64,000 bases of DNA from Microbacterium candidum (GCF_030315975.1 NZ_JASXSZ010000004.1:1-64000), one strand, 5' to 3'; shown: positions 34,001-43,096, counted from the stretch's first letter. The notes: generated by a model not told the origin, from the sequence alone. Made by a program: numbers and translations.

Positions 34001-34969
34001 ATGACCCAGCACGGAACCGTGATGGACGACGAGGCCGGTCAGGCCGCGTTCGACGCCGTCATCGAGGCCGACCAGCGCATCGAGCCGCGCGACTGGATGC
34101 CGGAGGCCTACCGCCGCACGCTCGTCCGGCAGATCTCGCAGCACGCGCACTCGGAGATCATCGGGATGCAGCCCGAGGGCAACTGGATCACGCGCGCCCC
34201 GAGCCTCAAGCGGAAGGCGATCCTGCTCGCGAAGGTGCAGGACGAGGCGGGCCACGGACTGTATCTCTACTCCGCGGCGCAGACGCTCGGCGCCACGCGC
34301 GACGAGATGACGCAGCAGCTCATCGACGGCAAGGCGAAGTACTCGTCGATCTTCAACTACCCGACCCCGACGTGGGCGGACATGGGCACGATCGGCTGGC
34401 TCGTCGACGGCGCCGCGATCTGCAACCAGGTGCCCCTGTGCCGCGCGTCGTACGGCCCCTATGGCCGCGCGATGGTGCGCATCTGCAAGGAGGAGTCGTT
34501 CCACCAGCGGCAGGGCTTCGAGATCCTCCTGACCCTCATGCAGGGCACCGAGGAGCAGCAGAAGATGGCGCAAGATGCCGTGAACCGCTGGTACTGGCCG
34601 GCCCTCATGATGTTCGGCCCGCCGGACGACGAGTCGCCGAACTCGGCGCAGTCGATGGCGTGGAAGATCAAGCGCTTCTCGAACGACGAACTGCGGCAGC
34701 GGTTCATCGGGATGCTGGTGCCGCAGGCTGCGATTCTGGGTGTCACTCTGCCCGATCCTGAGCTGCGCTGGGACGAGGACGGGCAGCGCTGGCACACGAG
34801 CGAGATCGACTGGACCGAGTTCCACGAGGTGCTCGCCGGCCGGGGCCCGATGAACGCGGTGCGGCTGCAGAACCGCCGCGACGCGCACGAAGAGGGTGCG
34901 TGGGTGCGCGAGGCCGCCGCGGAGTATGCGCGCAAGCAGGCTCTTGCTTCTGAAGGGATGGCGGCGTGA
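34001..34969 (+). CDS. paaA: Ring-1,2-phenylacetyl-CoA epoxidase, catalytic subunit
   Basis: A 322-residue di-iron subunit of the multicomponent epoxidase that adds oxygen across the ring of phenylacetyl-CoA. The carboxylate/His iron ligands are visible in [13 protein letters not shown] and [13 protein letters not shown]. The ATG at 34001 was chosen for the GAGG-rich sequence before it; an earlier in-frame start would put the operator inside the gene. Length matches PaaA elsewhere (about 310-330). It touches paaB by one base. Confidence 0.96.
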   Translation: MTQHGTVMDDEAGQAAFDAVIEADQRIEPRDWMPEAYRRTLVRQISQHAHSEIIGMQPEGNWITRAPSLKRKAILLAKVQDEAGHGLYLYSAAQTLGATRDEMTQQLIDGKAKYSSIFNYPTPTWADMGTIGWLVDGAAICNQVPLCRASYGPYGRAMVRICKEESFHQRQGFEILLTLMQGTEEQQKMAQDAVNRWYWPALMMFGPPDDESPNSAQSMAWKIKRFSNDELRQRFIGMLVPQAAILGVTLPDPELRWDEDGQRWHTSEIDWTEFHEVLAGRGPMNAVRLQNRRDAHEEGAWVREAAAEYARKQALASEGMAA

Positions 34970-35274
34970 TGGCGACTCCCGGAGCGAGCGAACGCGAGAC
35001 CTGGCCCCTGTGGGAGGTGTTCGTGCGGGCGGGGCGCGGCCTCAGCCACGTGCACGCCGGATCCCTGCACGCACCCGATGCGGAGATGGCCCTCCGCAAC
35101 GCGCGCGATCTGTACACCCGTCGCGGCGAGGGCACGTCGATCTGGGTCGTCCCGGCCGAGGCGATCACGACGAGCGACCCCGACGCGAAGGGCGCGTTCT
35201 TCGAGAGCCCCGCGGGCAAGAACTACCGGCACGCCAAGTACTACACGGCGTCCGAGGGGGTGCCGCACCTGTGA
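34969..35274 (+). CDS. paaB: Phenylacetyl-CoA epoxidase subunit PaaB
   Basis: A 101-residue accessory subunit of the epoxidase that helps join PaaAC subcomplexes. Motifs WPLWEVFVRAGRGLSHVHAG, DAEMALRNARDLYTRRGEG and SIWVVPAEAI are typical. The ATG at 34969 overlaps the paaA stop by one base (TGATG); a GTG three bases earlier is possible. It is followed by a 113-base gap containing a large palindromic repeat, unusual within this tight operon. Confidence 0.95.
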   Translation: MATPGASERETWPLWEVFVRAGRGLSHVHAGSLHAPDAEMALRNARDLYTRRGEGTSIWVVPAEAITTSDPDAKGAFFESPAGKNYRHAKYYTASEGVPHL

Positions 35275-35289
35275 CTTCGGAAGTTGAAG

Positions 35290-35369
35290 GCGTTTCGTCT
35301 CGCTTCGCTCGCTCAACGACCGACACCCGCGGGTCGTTGAGCGAGGGAGGAACGACCGAGACGAAACGC
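35290..35369. repeat. Large palindromic repeat, copy 2
   Basis: Same element as 6580-6666: left arm starts GCGTTTCGTCTCGCTTCGCT, right arm ends CCGAGACGAAACGC, with GCTCAACGACC / GGTCGTTGAGC as inner stem. It lies between paaB and paaC. The right arm carries a few changes (GAGGGAGG, ACGACCGAG) relative to copy 1. Confidence 0.85.
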
Positions 35370-35387
35370 AGTGACGTTCACGGAGAA

Positions 35388-36185
35388 GTGAGTGTCGACG
35401 ACATCGCCCTCGAAGCCGAGCTCTCGGGCTCCGAGGAGGCGGTGGCGAGCCCGGATGCGGCGGAGTACGCGCTGTGGCTCGGCGACGACGCGCTGATCCT
35501 CGCGCAGCAGCTGGCCGGCTGGGTCGCCCACGCCCCCGAGCTCGAGGAGGACGTCGCGCTCGGCAACATCGCCCTCGACCTCCTCGGCCATGCGCGGTCG
35601 CTGCTGCGCTACGCCGGCACCGCCGACGGGCGCACCGAGGACGACCTCGCCTACTGGCGCGACGAGCCGGAGTTCCGCTCCGCGTGGCTCTTCGAGCAGA
35701 CCAACGGCGACTTCGCGAAGACGATCGCCCGCCAGCTCGCGGCATCCGTCTACCAGTTCGAGCTCTACGAGGCCCTCCGGTCGTCCTCCGACGAGACCCT
35801 CGCCGCCGTCGCCGAGAAGGCCCTCAAGGAGGTCGACTACCACCGCGACCACGCCGTGCAGTGGACGCTGCGCCTCGCGGGCGGCACCGACGAGTCGCGG
35901 AGGCGCATGATCCGCGGCCTCTCCGACGTCTGGCCGTACGTCGACGAACTCTTCCGGGACGAGCCGCTGAACGACCGCCTCGAAGGTGTCGCGGTGCGCC
36001 CCTCGACCCTGCGCGCCGGTTTCGACGCCGTGATCGCCGCGGTCTTCGCGGAGGCCGAGCTCGACGTGCCCGAGGGCTTCGTCGCCTCGGGCGGCGGGCG
36101 CGAGGGACGGCATTTCCCGAACCTCGCGTACGCGCTCGCCGAGATGCAGGTGCTCGCCCGGCAGCACCCGGGGGCGACATGGTGA
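35388..36185 (+). CDS. paaC: Phenylacetyl-CoA epoxidase subunit PaaC
   Basis: A 265-residue structural, ferritin-like subunit that pairs with PaaA and lacks a functional iron site in studied members. Typical segments are EYALWLGDDALILAQQLAGW, NIALDLLGHARSLL, TNGDFAKTIARQL and KEVDYHRDHAVQWTLRLAGG. The start is uncertain: GTG 35388 gives the expected N-terminus but its GGAG is only two bases away. The open frame continues upstream through the palindromic repeat, which I exclude. It overlaps paaD by seven bases. Confidence 0.93.
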   Translation: MSVDDIALEAELSGSEEAVASPDAAEYALWLGDDALILAQQLAGWVAHAPELEEDVALGNIALDLLGHARSLLRYAGTADGRTEDDLAYWRDEPEFRSAWLFEQTNGDFAKTIARQLAASVYQFELYEALRSSSDETLAAVAEKALKEVDYHRDHAVQWTLRLAGGTDESRRRMIRGLSDVWPYVDELFRDEPLNDRLEGVAVRPSTLRAGFDAVIAAVFAEAELDVPEGFVASGGGREGRHFPNLAYALAEMQVLARQHPGATW

Positions 36186-36691
36186 CCGGCACGCTTCGAC
36201 GGGCTCAGCGACCGGAACAGGAGCGCGCGTGGGAGGTCGCGGCATCCGTCTGCGACCCGGAGGTCCCCGTCCTCACCATCGAAGACCTCGGCGTGCTGCG
36301 CGACGTCGCCGTGTCGGGCGACCGCGTCACGGTCACGATCACGCCCACCTACTCCGGGTGCCCCGCGATGGACACGATCCGCGACGACGTCGTGCTCGCC
36401 CTCGCGCACGCGGGGTTCGACGACGTCGATGTCAAGACGACCCTCAGCCCCGCCTGGACGACCGACTGGATGACGGATGCGGGCAAGCAGAAGCTCGCCG
36501 CTTACGGCATCGCCCCGCCCACCGGACGTGCGCGGGTCTCCGGCCCCATCACCGTGAGTCTCGGAGTGAAGTGCCCGCACTGCGGGTCGCTGAACACGCG
36601 CGAGGTGTCGCGGTTCGGGTCGACCTCCTGCAAGGCCCTGTACGAGTGCCGTGCGTGCCTCGAGCCCTTCGACTTCTTCAAGGTGCACTGA
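36179..36691 (+). CDS. paaD: PaaD-like DUF59 / iron-sulfur assembly protein
   Basis: A 170-residue protein of the MIP18/DUF59 family needed for maturing the epoxidase, probably at its Fe-S reductase. The DUF59 domain covers residues about 15-95 (CDPEVPVLTIEDLGVLRDV, TPTYSGCPAMDTI). The C-terminus holds four Cys (CPHCGSLNT then LYECRACLEPFDF) that likely bind zinc. Start is ATG 36179 or GTG 36182. Codons 3-10 overlap a sequence resembling a common actinobacterial intergenic repeat (GCTTCGACGGGCTCAGCGAC). Confidence 0.93.
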   Translation: MVTGTLRRAQRPEQERAWEVAASVCDPEVPVLTIEDLGVLRDVAVSGDRVTVTITPTYSGCPAMDTIRDDVVLALAHAGFDDVDVKTTLSPAWTTDWMTDAGKQKLAAYGIAPPTGRARVSGPITVSLGVKCPHCGSLNTREVSRFGSTSCKALYECRACLEPFDFFKVH

Positions 36692-37890
36692 TGCCTGAAC
36701 TCGCCGCCCTCCACCACGCCGGTGCGAAACCGACCATCCCGGATGCCGAGCGCGTCGCCGAGGCGCTCATGACCGCATCCGTCGGCGGCGCCAAGGGCTC
36801 CCGCCGGCGTGCGACCTTCCACACCCTGACGGTCGCAGAGGTCCGCCCGCTCACGGATGCTGCCGTCGAGGTCACCTTCGCGGTGCCCGACGAGCTCGCC
36901 GAGGATTACGACTACCTCGCCGGGCAGCACGTGGCCCTGCGCGCCCAGGTCGACGGGTACGAGCTGCGCCGGTCGTACTCGCTGTGCCGCCCGCCCGCCC
37001 GGGGGTCGGTGAGCGTCGCGATCAAGCGGGACTCCGGCGGCCGCTTCTCCACGTGGGCGCAGACCGAGCTCCACGCGGGAGACCGGATCGACGTCATGAG
37101 CCCGCAGGGGACGTTCACGTCGAACCTCGCCGAGCTCGACGGCGCGCACGTCGCGGGGGTCGCCGCGGGATCGGGCATCACGCCGATGATGGCGCTCGCA
37201 TCCACCGTCCTCGAGCGCTCGGAGACCTCGCGCGTGACGCTCGTCTACACGAACCGCTCCACGACCGACGTCATGTTCGTCGAGGAGCTCGCCGACCTCA
37301 AGGACAAGTACCCCGCCCGGCTCGCGCTGCACCACGTGCTCTCGCGGGAGCAGCGCGCGGCGCCCCTGCTGTCGGGGCGGTTGGACGAGGAGCGGCTGCG
37401 CCGCATCCTCGTCGACCTCGTCCTGCCCGACACCGTCGACGAGTGGTTCCTGTGCGGGCCGATGGACCTCGTCCAGCTGTGCCGCGACACCCTCGAAGAC
37501 CTCGGCGTCGAGCGGGCGCACGTGCGGTACGAGCTGTTCACGACGGGCGACCGCGACCGCAATGAGCCGCCGCCGATCCCGGTCGACGAGGTGCGCGAGG
37601 GCGACGAGATCTACACGCTCGACTTCACGCTCGACGGCACGTCGTCGACGGTGCAGAGTCCGACCGCGGCGCGCGAGTCGATCCTCACCGCAGCGCTGCG
37701 CGTGCGCCCCGACGTCCCGTTCGCGTGCGCCGGGGGAGTCTGCGGCACGTGCCGCGCCCGCGTCGTCGACGGAGCCGTCACGATGACGGAGAACTACGCC
37801 CTCGAGCCCGACGAGATCGAGAACGGGTACGTCCTGACGTGCCAGTCCCACCCGACGAGCGACCGCGTCGTCGTCGACTACGACGCCTGA
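36691..37890 (+). CDS. paaE: Phenylacetyl-CoA epoxidase reductase PaaE
   Basis: A 399-residue reductase feeding electrons from NADPH to the epoxidase. A ferredoxin reductase-type FAD domain (residues about 40-140, ELRRSYSLCRPPARGSVSVA), an NAD(P) domain (GSGITPMMALAS, EWFLCGPMDLVQLC) and a C-terminal plant-type 2Fe-2S domain (FACAGGVCGTCRARV plus a later Cys in LTCQSH) follow in order. It overlaps the paaD stop by one base. A roughly 30-residue N-terminal extension precedes the FAD domain. Confidence 0.95.
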   Translation: MPELAALHHAGAKPTIPDAERVAEALMTASVGGAKGSRRRATFHTLTVAEVRPLTDAAVEVTFAVPDELAEDYDYLAGQHVALRAQVDGYELRRSYSLCRPPARGSVSVAIKRDSGGRFSTWAQTELHAGDRIDVMSPQGTFTSNLAELDGAHVAGVAAGSGITPMMALASTVLERSETSRVTLVYTNRSTTDVMFVEELADLKDKYPARLALHHVLSREQRAAPLLSGRLDEERLRRILVDLVLPDTVDEWFLCGPMDLVQLCRDTLEDLGVERAHVRYELFTTGDRDRNEPPPIPVDEVREGDEIYTLDFTLDGTSSTVQSPTAARESILTAALRVRPDVPFACAGGVCGTCRARVVDGAVTMTENYALEPDEIENGYVLTCQSHPTSDRVVVDYDA

Positions 37891-37900
37891 GAGAGGCCCC

Positions 37901-38656
37901 ATGATCACGCTGACGAGGACAGGCGACGTCGCCGAGATCGTGCTCGACGCCCCGTCGAAGCTCAATGCGCTCGACCGCGACGACCTGGCGGAACTGGATG
38001 CCGCGTTCCGCGACGCCCAGGGCGCGCGCGCCGTCGTGCTGCGCGGCGAAGGCAGGGCGTTCTGCGCTGGTCGCGACATCGCCGGAGTGGATCCCGCGAC
38101 CGACGACGTGCCCGGATACCTCGGCGACGTCGAAGCGCTCATGCGGCGGATCGCGGGCTTCCCGGCGCCGACGTTCGCCGCCGTGCAGGGCGCGTGCCTC
38201 GGCGTGGGCCTCGGACTCGCGATCGCAGCCGACGTCGTCTACGTCGCCGACGACGCCAAGATCGGGTCGCCCTTCGCGGGCCTCGGCGCCGTGCTCGACT
38301 CCGGCGGGCACGCCCTGCTCTTCGAGCGGCTCGGCGCGCACCGCGCGTTCGACCTCATCTACACGGGTGAACTGCTCTCGGGGGCGGATGCCGTCGAGGC
38401 CGGACTGTTCTCGCGGTCGATGCCGCGGGACGAGCTCCTCGAGTTCACGCGCGAGCGCGCAGCCCGCGCGGCGGCGGGGCCGACCGAGTCGTTCCTCGCC
38501 TCGAAGCGCGTCATCGCGCGCCTGCGCGACGCGCGTCTGTGGGACGCCGTGCACGCCGAGACGCACGAGCAGGAGGCCCTGCGCCACACCCACGACTACA
38601 TCGAAGGCTTCGCCGCCTTCCGCGAGAAGCGCAAGCCGGACTTTACGGGGGAGTAG
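37901..38656 (+). CDS. paaG: 1,2-epoxyphenylacetyl-CoA isomerase
   Basis: A 251-residue crotonase-fold isomerase turning the ring epoxide into oxepin-CoA. It has FCAGRDIAGVDP and CLGVGLGLAIAADVVY for the oxyanion hole. Unlike the two PaaF-like genes, the site GAVLDSGGHALLFERLG carries an Asp at the place used by E. coli PaaG and lacks the hydratase Glu pair. This supports PaaG over a hydratase. AGAGAGG precedes the ATG, ten bases after paaE. Its end is one base from the convergent LLM gene. Confidence 0.9.
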   Translation: MITLTRTGDVAEIVLDAPSKLNALDRDDLAELDAAFRDAQGARAVVLRGEGRAFCAGRDIAGVDPATDDVPGYLGDVEALMRRIAGFPAPTFAAVQGACLGVGLGLAIAADVVYVADDAKIGSPFAGLGAVLDSGGHALLFERLGAHRAFDLIYTGELLSGADAVEAGLFSRSMPRDELLEFTRERAARAAAGPTESFLASKRVIARLRDARLWDAVHAETHEQEALRHTHDYIEGFAAFREKRKPDFTGE

Positions 38657-38657
38657 G

Positions 38658-39473
38658 TCACCGGCCCGACAGGGCTTCGACGAGCGGCGCGAGCCGGTCG
38701 GCGAACTCCGCGGACATCGTGAGGAACGAGACGCCGGTCGCCTCGCGCAGGGCCAGCAGCGCGTCCGTGTCGCGGGCGACGTCGCCGGAGAGCAGCGCGA
38801 CCGCGCCGGCTTCGCGCAGCGACTCCGGTGTCACACCGGCGTTGCGCCGCATCCACTCGGGGACGTCGTCGCCGACGCCCGCGACGGAGAGCGACAGCTC
38901 GAGCGGCGGCCGCGCCGCCGGGGTCGCTGCCCGCACGCGGTCGGCGATGGCGGCGATCTCCGCGACCGTCGCCGTGGGCGGCAGCGGGAGGGCGACGCCC
39001 TGCGCGTGACGCCCGGCCAGGCGCAGCATCCTGTCGCCCGACGCGGCCAGTGTGATCGGCAGGTCGTCGCCGAGGGCGCCGCGCACGGCGGCGATCGTCG
39101 CCTCCACGCGATCGACGCGCTCGCGCGGCGTCCCCCACGGCACGCCGAGGTTCTCGGCATCCTGCTCCGCTCCCGGGCGACCCGCGCCGAGGCCGAGTTC
39201 GAACCGGCCGCCGGACAGCTCGACGAGCGTGCGGATGTCGCGCACGGCGGCGGCGGGCGTGCGCAAGGGAGCGGCGAGCACCCACGTGCCCAGACGCAGG
39301 GTCGTGGTCGCCGCGGCTGCGGCCGTGAGGGCGAGGAACGGCGACGGCGTCCAGAGCGTGTCCGGGACGAGGACGGCGGCGAACCCGGACGCTTCGAGGC
39401 GGCGGGATGCCTCGCCCCATGCGCGAGCGTCGCCGCGGACTGCGGTCACGGCACCGAATCGGAAGGATGTCAT
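38658..39473 (-). CDS. LLM class (luciferase-like) flavin/F420-dependent oxidoreductase
   Basis: A 271-residue TIM-barrel protein of the bacterial luciferase superfamily. The patterns LEASGFAAVLVPDTLW, TTTLRLGTWVLAAPLRTPA and LSGGRFELGLGAGRPGAEQD are typical of F420- or FMN-dependent oxidoreductases in actinobacteria. GGAGG lies close to the ATG. It converges with paaG and has no clear operon partner, so its substrate is unknown. Whether F420 or FMN is the cofactor cannot be settled here. Confidence 0.85.
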   Translation of the reverse strand: MTSFRFGAVTAVRGDARAWGEASRRLEASGFAAVLVPDTLWTPSPFLALTAAAAATTTLRLGTWVLAAPLRTPAAAVRDIRTLVELSGGRFELGLGAGRPGAEQDAENLGVPWGTPRERVDRVEATIAAVRGALGDDLPITLAASGDRMLRLAGRHAQGVALPLPPTATVAEIAAIADRVRAATPAARPPLELSLSVAGVGDDVPEWMRRNAGVTPESLREAGAVALLSGDVARDTDALLALREATGVSFLTMSAEFADRLAPLVEALSGR

Positions 39474-39573
39474 GCCTCCACCCTCTCCCGAGCGCCGGGC
39501 GGGCGCATCCTCCCTCGGGAGACATCCGCCGCACTCCCCGGGGAGGCCCGGCGAACCGGGGCATCTAACGATC

Positions 39574-39597
39574 TGTCAAGAACGGTGATTCTTGACA
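39574..39597. promoter_or_regulatory. Inverted repeat upstream of the GAPDH gene
   Basis: TGTCAAGAA and TTCTTGACA form a perfect nine-base inverted repeat with a six-base spacer, about 110 bases before the gene. A separate -10-like TATGGT is at 39642-39647. It may be an operator; no regulator is adjacent. Confidence 0.45.
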
Positions 39598-39704
39598 CCC
39601 TCTGCGCGGGCAAAGTCGCCGGATCTCCGACATCCGCCGGTTATGGTAGACCGTCGGCGTCATGAGCGTCGGCGAACCCCCCTCCCAAAACTGAAAGGGA
39701 CGAC

Positions 39705-41156
39705 GTGGTCGACACGCAGCAGACCGAGGACTGGGCGGCGCGCGAGGAGCTCGCCGAGAAGATGATCCCCATCATCGGGCGGCTGTATCGCGATCGCGAG
39801 GTCGTGACGTCCCTCCACGGTCACCGGATGATCAACCTCTCGGCCATCGGCCTGCTCGAGGTGCACGAGCGCGTGAGCCAGCTCGGCCACGACGAGCTCG
39901 ACCCCACCGAGACGCTCGCGGTGCTGACCGCCCTCGAGCAGCTCGCCCCCGGCGCCGCGTCGATCGACGTCGGACGCCTGGCCGCCGAGGTGCGCGCGAG
40001 CGACGCCGACGCGACCGACGTCCTCAGGGCGCAGCTCGCCGACATCCTCGGGGGGACGGATGCGGCACCCGCCGGCTCCGACGTCATCCTCTACGGCTTC
40101 GGCCGCATCGGGCGCCTGCTCGCCCGCATCCTCATCTCCCACACCGGCGGCGGCAGCGGACTGCGCCTGCGCGCGATCGTCGTCCGCAAGGGCGGCGCGA
40201 ACGATCTGCAGAAGCGGGCGAGCCTGCTGCTGCGCGACTCGGTGCACGGCCGGTTCGCCGGCACGGTCTCGATCGACGAGGACGCCCAGCAGATCATCGC
40301 CAACGGCACGCGCATCCAGGTCATCTACGCCGATGACCCGGCATCCATCGACTACACCGCCTACGGGATCTCGGACGCGATCGTCGTCGACAACACCGGA
40401 CGCTGGCGCGACGAGGAGGGTCTCTCGCAGCACCTCCGCTCGATGGGCGTCTCGCGCGTGCTCCTGACCGCGCCCGGCAAGAGCCCCCTGAAGAACATCG
40501 TGCACGGCATCAACGACGACACGATCACGGAGGATGACCGCATCCTGTCCGCCGCATCCTGCACGACCAACGCGATCACCCCCGTGCTCGCCGCGATCGA
40601 CGAGGCGTACGGCGTCGTCAAGGGTCACGTCGAGACGGTGCACTCGTTCACCAACGACCAGAACCTCATCGACAACTTCCACAAGGGCGACCGCCGCGGC
40701 CGCTCTGCCGTGCTGAACATGGTCATCACCGAGACCGGCGCCGCGAAGGCCGTCGCGAAGGCGCTGCCGCAGCTCGAGGGCAAGCTCACCGGCAGCTCGA
40801 TCCGCGTCCCCACGCCCGACGTCTCGCTCGCGGTCCTCCACTTGAACATCGCGCGCCCCGCGACGAAGGAGCAGGTCAACGACTACCTGCGCCGCGTGTC
40901 GCTGCACTCGAAGCTGCGCCAGCAGATCGACTACGTCGAGTCGCCCGAGGTCGTGTCGACCGACTTCGTCGGGTCGCACCGCGCCGGCATCGTCGACGGT
41001 CTCGCGACCATCGCCGACGAGGACACCCTCATCCTCTACGTCTGGTACGACAACGAGTTCGGCTACTCGTGCCAGGTCGTCCGTGTGCTCGAGAAGATGG
41101 CGGGCACGCATCCCCTCGTCGTCCCCGTGCGTCGCGAGGTCACCCTCGCGGGCTGA
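39705..41156 (+). CDS. gap: Glyceraldehyde-3-phosphate dehydrogenase, long form
   Basis: A 483-residue dehydrogenase of the GAPDH family. The catalytic Cys286 is in SAASCTTNAITPVLAAID, the Rossmann motif YGFGRIGRLLARI near residue 128, and the C-terminal WYDNEFGYSCQVVRV is conserved. It is about 130 residues longer at the N-terminus than the glycolytic enzyme (about 335), with a helical extension; this long form is known in actinobacteria and some proteobacteria. The start is a GTG after AAAGGGAC. It stands alone and ends in a strong terminator. A role in gluconeogenesis is often suggested but not provable here. Confidence 0.92.
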   Translation: MVDTQQTEDWAAREELAEKMIPIIGRLYRDREVVTSLHGHRMINLSAIGLLEVHERVSQLGHDELDPTETLAVLTALEQLAPGAASIDVGRLAAEVRASDADATDVLRAQLADILGGTDAAPAGSDVILYGFGRIGRLLARILISHTGGGSGLRLRAIVVRKGGANDLQKRASLLLRDSVHGRFAGTVSIDEDAQQIIANGTRIQVIYADDPASIDYTAYGISDAIVVDNTGRWRDEEGLSQHLRSMGVSRVLLTAPGKSPLKNIVHGINDDTITEDDRILSAASCTTNAITPVLAAIDEAYGVVKGHVETVHSFTNDQNLIDNFHKGDRRGRSAVLNMVITETGAAKAVAKALPQLEGKLTGSSIRVPTPDVSLAVLHLNIARPATKEQVNDYLRRVSLHSKLRQQIDYVESPEVVSTDFVGSHRAGIVDGLATIADEDTLILYVWYDNEFGYSCQVVRVLEKMAGTHPLVVPVRREVTLAG

Positions 41157-41170
41157 GAGACCTGAGTGCA

Positions 41171-41201
41171 CGAAGGGCCGCGGCGAAGCCGCGGCCCTTC
41201 G
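41171..41201. terminator. Strong bidirectional terminator
   Basis: CGAAGGGCCGCGGC pairs perfectly with GCCGCGGCCCTTCG around a GAA loop. It sits between the converging GAPDH and TPP-enzyme genes. Confidence 0.85.
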
Positions 41202-41215
41202 TCGATGATGGCGGG

Positions 41216-42883
41216 TCAGGAGTTCACGCGGATGATCTCCTGCTGGTACGGCGCGATGACTCCGCCCGAGATGCGGCAGTCGAGCAGCAGGAACGGGCGC
41301 TCGTGCACAGGGGTCGCCGCCCACGCCTCGAGCCGGTCGAGGTCGGCCATCGTTCGCACGGCGACGCCCTCGGCGCCGACAGCGGACGCGAGCCCCGCGA
41401 AGTCGACCTCCGGGATGCGCATCGGGTCCTCGGCGAGTCCCTTCAGGCCGTAGAGGTTGACCTCGGCGCCGTAGGCGGCGTCGTTCCAGACGACCGCGAC
41501 GCCGCGGCCGCCCGCGACGCGGACCGCCGACTCGAGGTCGGCGAGGGCCATGAGCCCGCCGCCGTCGCCCGTCGTCAGGACGACCGTCGACTGCGGCTTC
41601 GCGAGCGCGGCTCCCGGTACCGACGGCCAGCCCAGGCCGATCGACTGGTAGTGCGTGCCGACCATGACCATGCGATCGGGCGATTCGACGGGCCAGTACA
41701 TGTTCGCCCAGCCGATGAAGTGGCCGCCGTCGGAGACGACCACGCGGTCGCGCGTCGACGGGGCGCCGTCCAGGAGCTCGCCGATGCGCGCGGCCACGGA
41801 GCGCGGGTCGAGCCGGCCGTCGGGCGCGAGGCCGTCTCCGGACTCGCGGACCCGCAGCGGCTCGAGGTCGACCTGCTCGCGCCATCCGCTCGGCGTCGAT
41901 CCGAGGGCGTCCAGCTCCGCGACGAGGGCGGATGCGACGACTGCCGCGTCGCCGCGGACGAACCCGCCGACGTGGGGATGCGTCGCGGTCGGCGCGACAT
42001 CCACCTGCACGACGCGCGTGCCCGGTGCGAAGAGGTCGCCGAAGCGCATCGTGAACTGATTGAGCGAGGCACCGAAGACCACTGCGACGTCGGCCTCGCG
42101 CACGAGCTCCATCGCGCCGTCGGCGCCGAAGCCGCCGGCCACGCCGAGGTCGAACTCCGCGGCCGGGAACACTCCGCGGCCGAGTGCTGTCGACGCGGTG
42201 ATCGCTCCGGTGGCGTCGGCGAGGGCGCCGAGGGCATCACCCGCGTCGGCGAGCCACGCTCCGCGGCCGGCGAGCAGGAACGGACGCTTCGCGCCTGCGA
42301 GGTCGCGCGCGAGCGACGCGATGGATGCCGCGGCGAACTCGCCCCTCGGCGTCAGGGCGTCGGGCACGTGCGGCATCGGCGCCTCGGGCACGGGGCCGGC
42401 CTCGAGCTGTGCGACGTCGTAGGGGATCGCGAGCACCGTCGGGACCCGGTAGGTGAGGGCGTGCTCGATCGCGATGATCGTCGTGGCCGCCGCATCCGCC
42501 CGGCCGACCGTGTACGTGCGGGCGCCGACGGCGGAGGCGAGCGCGATCTGGTCGACGTCCCACGGGCGCGGGCCCGACGTCGGCTCGTCGCCGACGACGA
42601 GGACGAGCGGCACGTGCGCCTGCACCGACTCGGCGAGGGCGGTGAGGGTGTTGGTGAAGCCGGCGCCGTAGGTCGTGGTGGCCGCCGCGATGCGGTTCGA
42701 CGCGCGGAAGAACGCGTCCGCGGCCACGACGGCTCCCGCCTCGTGGCGGACCGCGGTGTACTGCGCGGGCGTCTCGCGATCGAGCGCGTCGAGGAAGTAC
42801 GCGTTGCCGTTGCCCATCAGTCCGAAGACGTGGTCGATGTGGCGGGCGAGGGTGACGGCGACGTGGGCGGAGACGGTGGGCAT
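41216..42883 (-). CDS. Thiamine-pyrophosphate-dependent enzyme (acetolactate synthase-like)
   Basis: A 555-residue member of the TPP-binding decarboxylase/synthase family. The catalytic Glu is in AVRHEAGAVVAAD (near 48), and the TPP/Mg motif runs from GDGGGLMALADLESAVR to WNDAAYG (near 440-475). A central domain (residues about 190-320) resembles that of acetolactate synthase. GAGAGG lies ahead of the ATG. It is not next to a small subunit or ilv genes, so it is more likely a catabolic carboligase, sulfo- or oxo-acid decarboxylase than a biosynthetic enzyme. Substrate unknown. Confidence 0.85.
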   Translation of the reverse strand: MPTVSAHVAVTLARHIDHVFGLMGNGNAYFLDALDRETPAQYTAVRHEAGAVVAADAFFRASNRIAAATTTYGAGFTNTLTALAESVQAHVPLVLVVGDEPTSGPRPWDVDQIALASAVGARTYTVGRADAAATTIIAIEHALTYRVPTVLAIPYDVAQLEAGPVPEAPMPHVPDALTPRGEFAAASIASLARDLAGAKRPFLLAGRGAWLADAGDALGALADATGAITASTALGRGVFPAAEFDLGVAGGFGADGAMELVREADVAVVFGASLNQFTMRFGDLFAPGTRVVQVDVAPTATHPHVGGFVRGDAAVVASALVAELDALGSTPSGWREQVDLEPLRVRESGDGLAPDGRLDPRSVAARIGELLDGAPSTRDRVVVSDGGHFIGWANMYWPVESPDRMVMVGTHYQSIGLGWPSVPGAALAKPQSTVVLTTGDGGGLMALADLESAVRVAGGRGVAVVWNDAAYGAEVNLYGLKGLAEDPMRIPEVDFAGLASAVGAEGVAVRTMADLDRLEAWAATPVHERPFLLLDCRISGGVIAPYQQEIIRVNS

Positions 42884-43096
42884 GGCGAAGCCTCTCGAGA
42901 CGATGACGGATGCGGGTGACCGTATGTGTCTCGCGCTTCTGGCAGTGGCTGTGAGCGCTGCGTGCTCCTTTTGCGAGCACCGGCACGCGCAGACGCTGCA
43001 ACCCTGCTGCGGGCGGATGCCGGACGCGTCCATGTTAGCGGCGCCTTGACAGGGCTGCATGCCAGACTGTCGGCCACCACCGACGAGGAGGCGCTG

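Noticed and set aside
34896-35387. Upstream extension of the paaC frame through paaB and the palindromic repeat
   Set aside because: The extension overlaps paaB out of frame and reads repeat DNA; PaaC proteins begin near the GTG at 35388.
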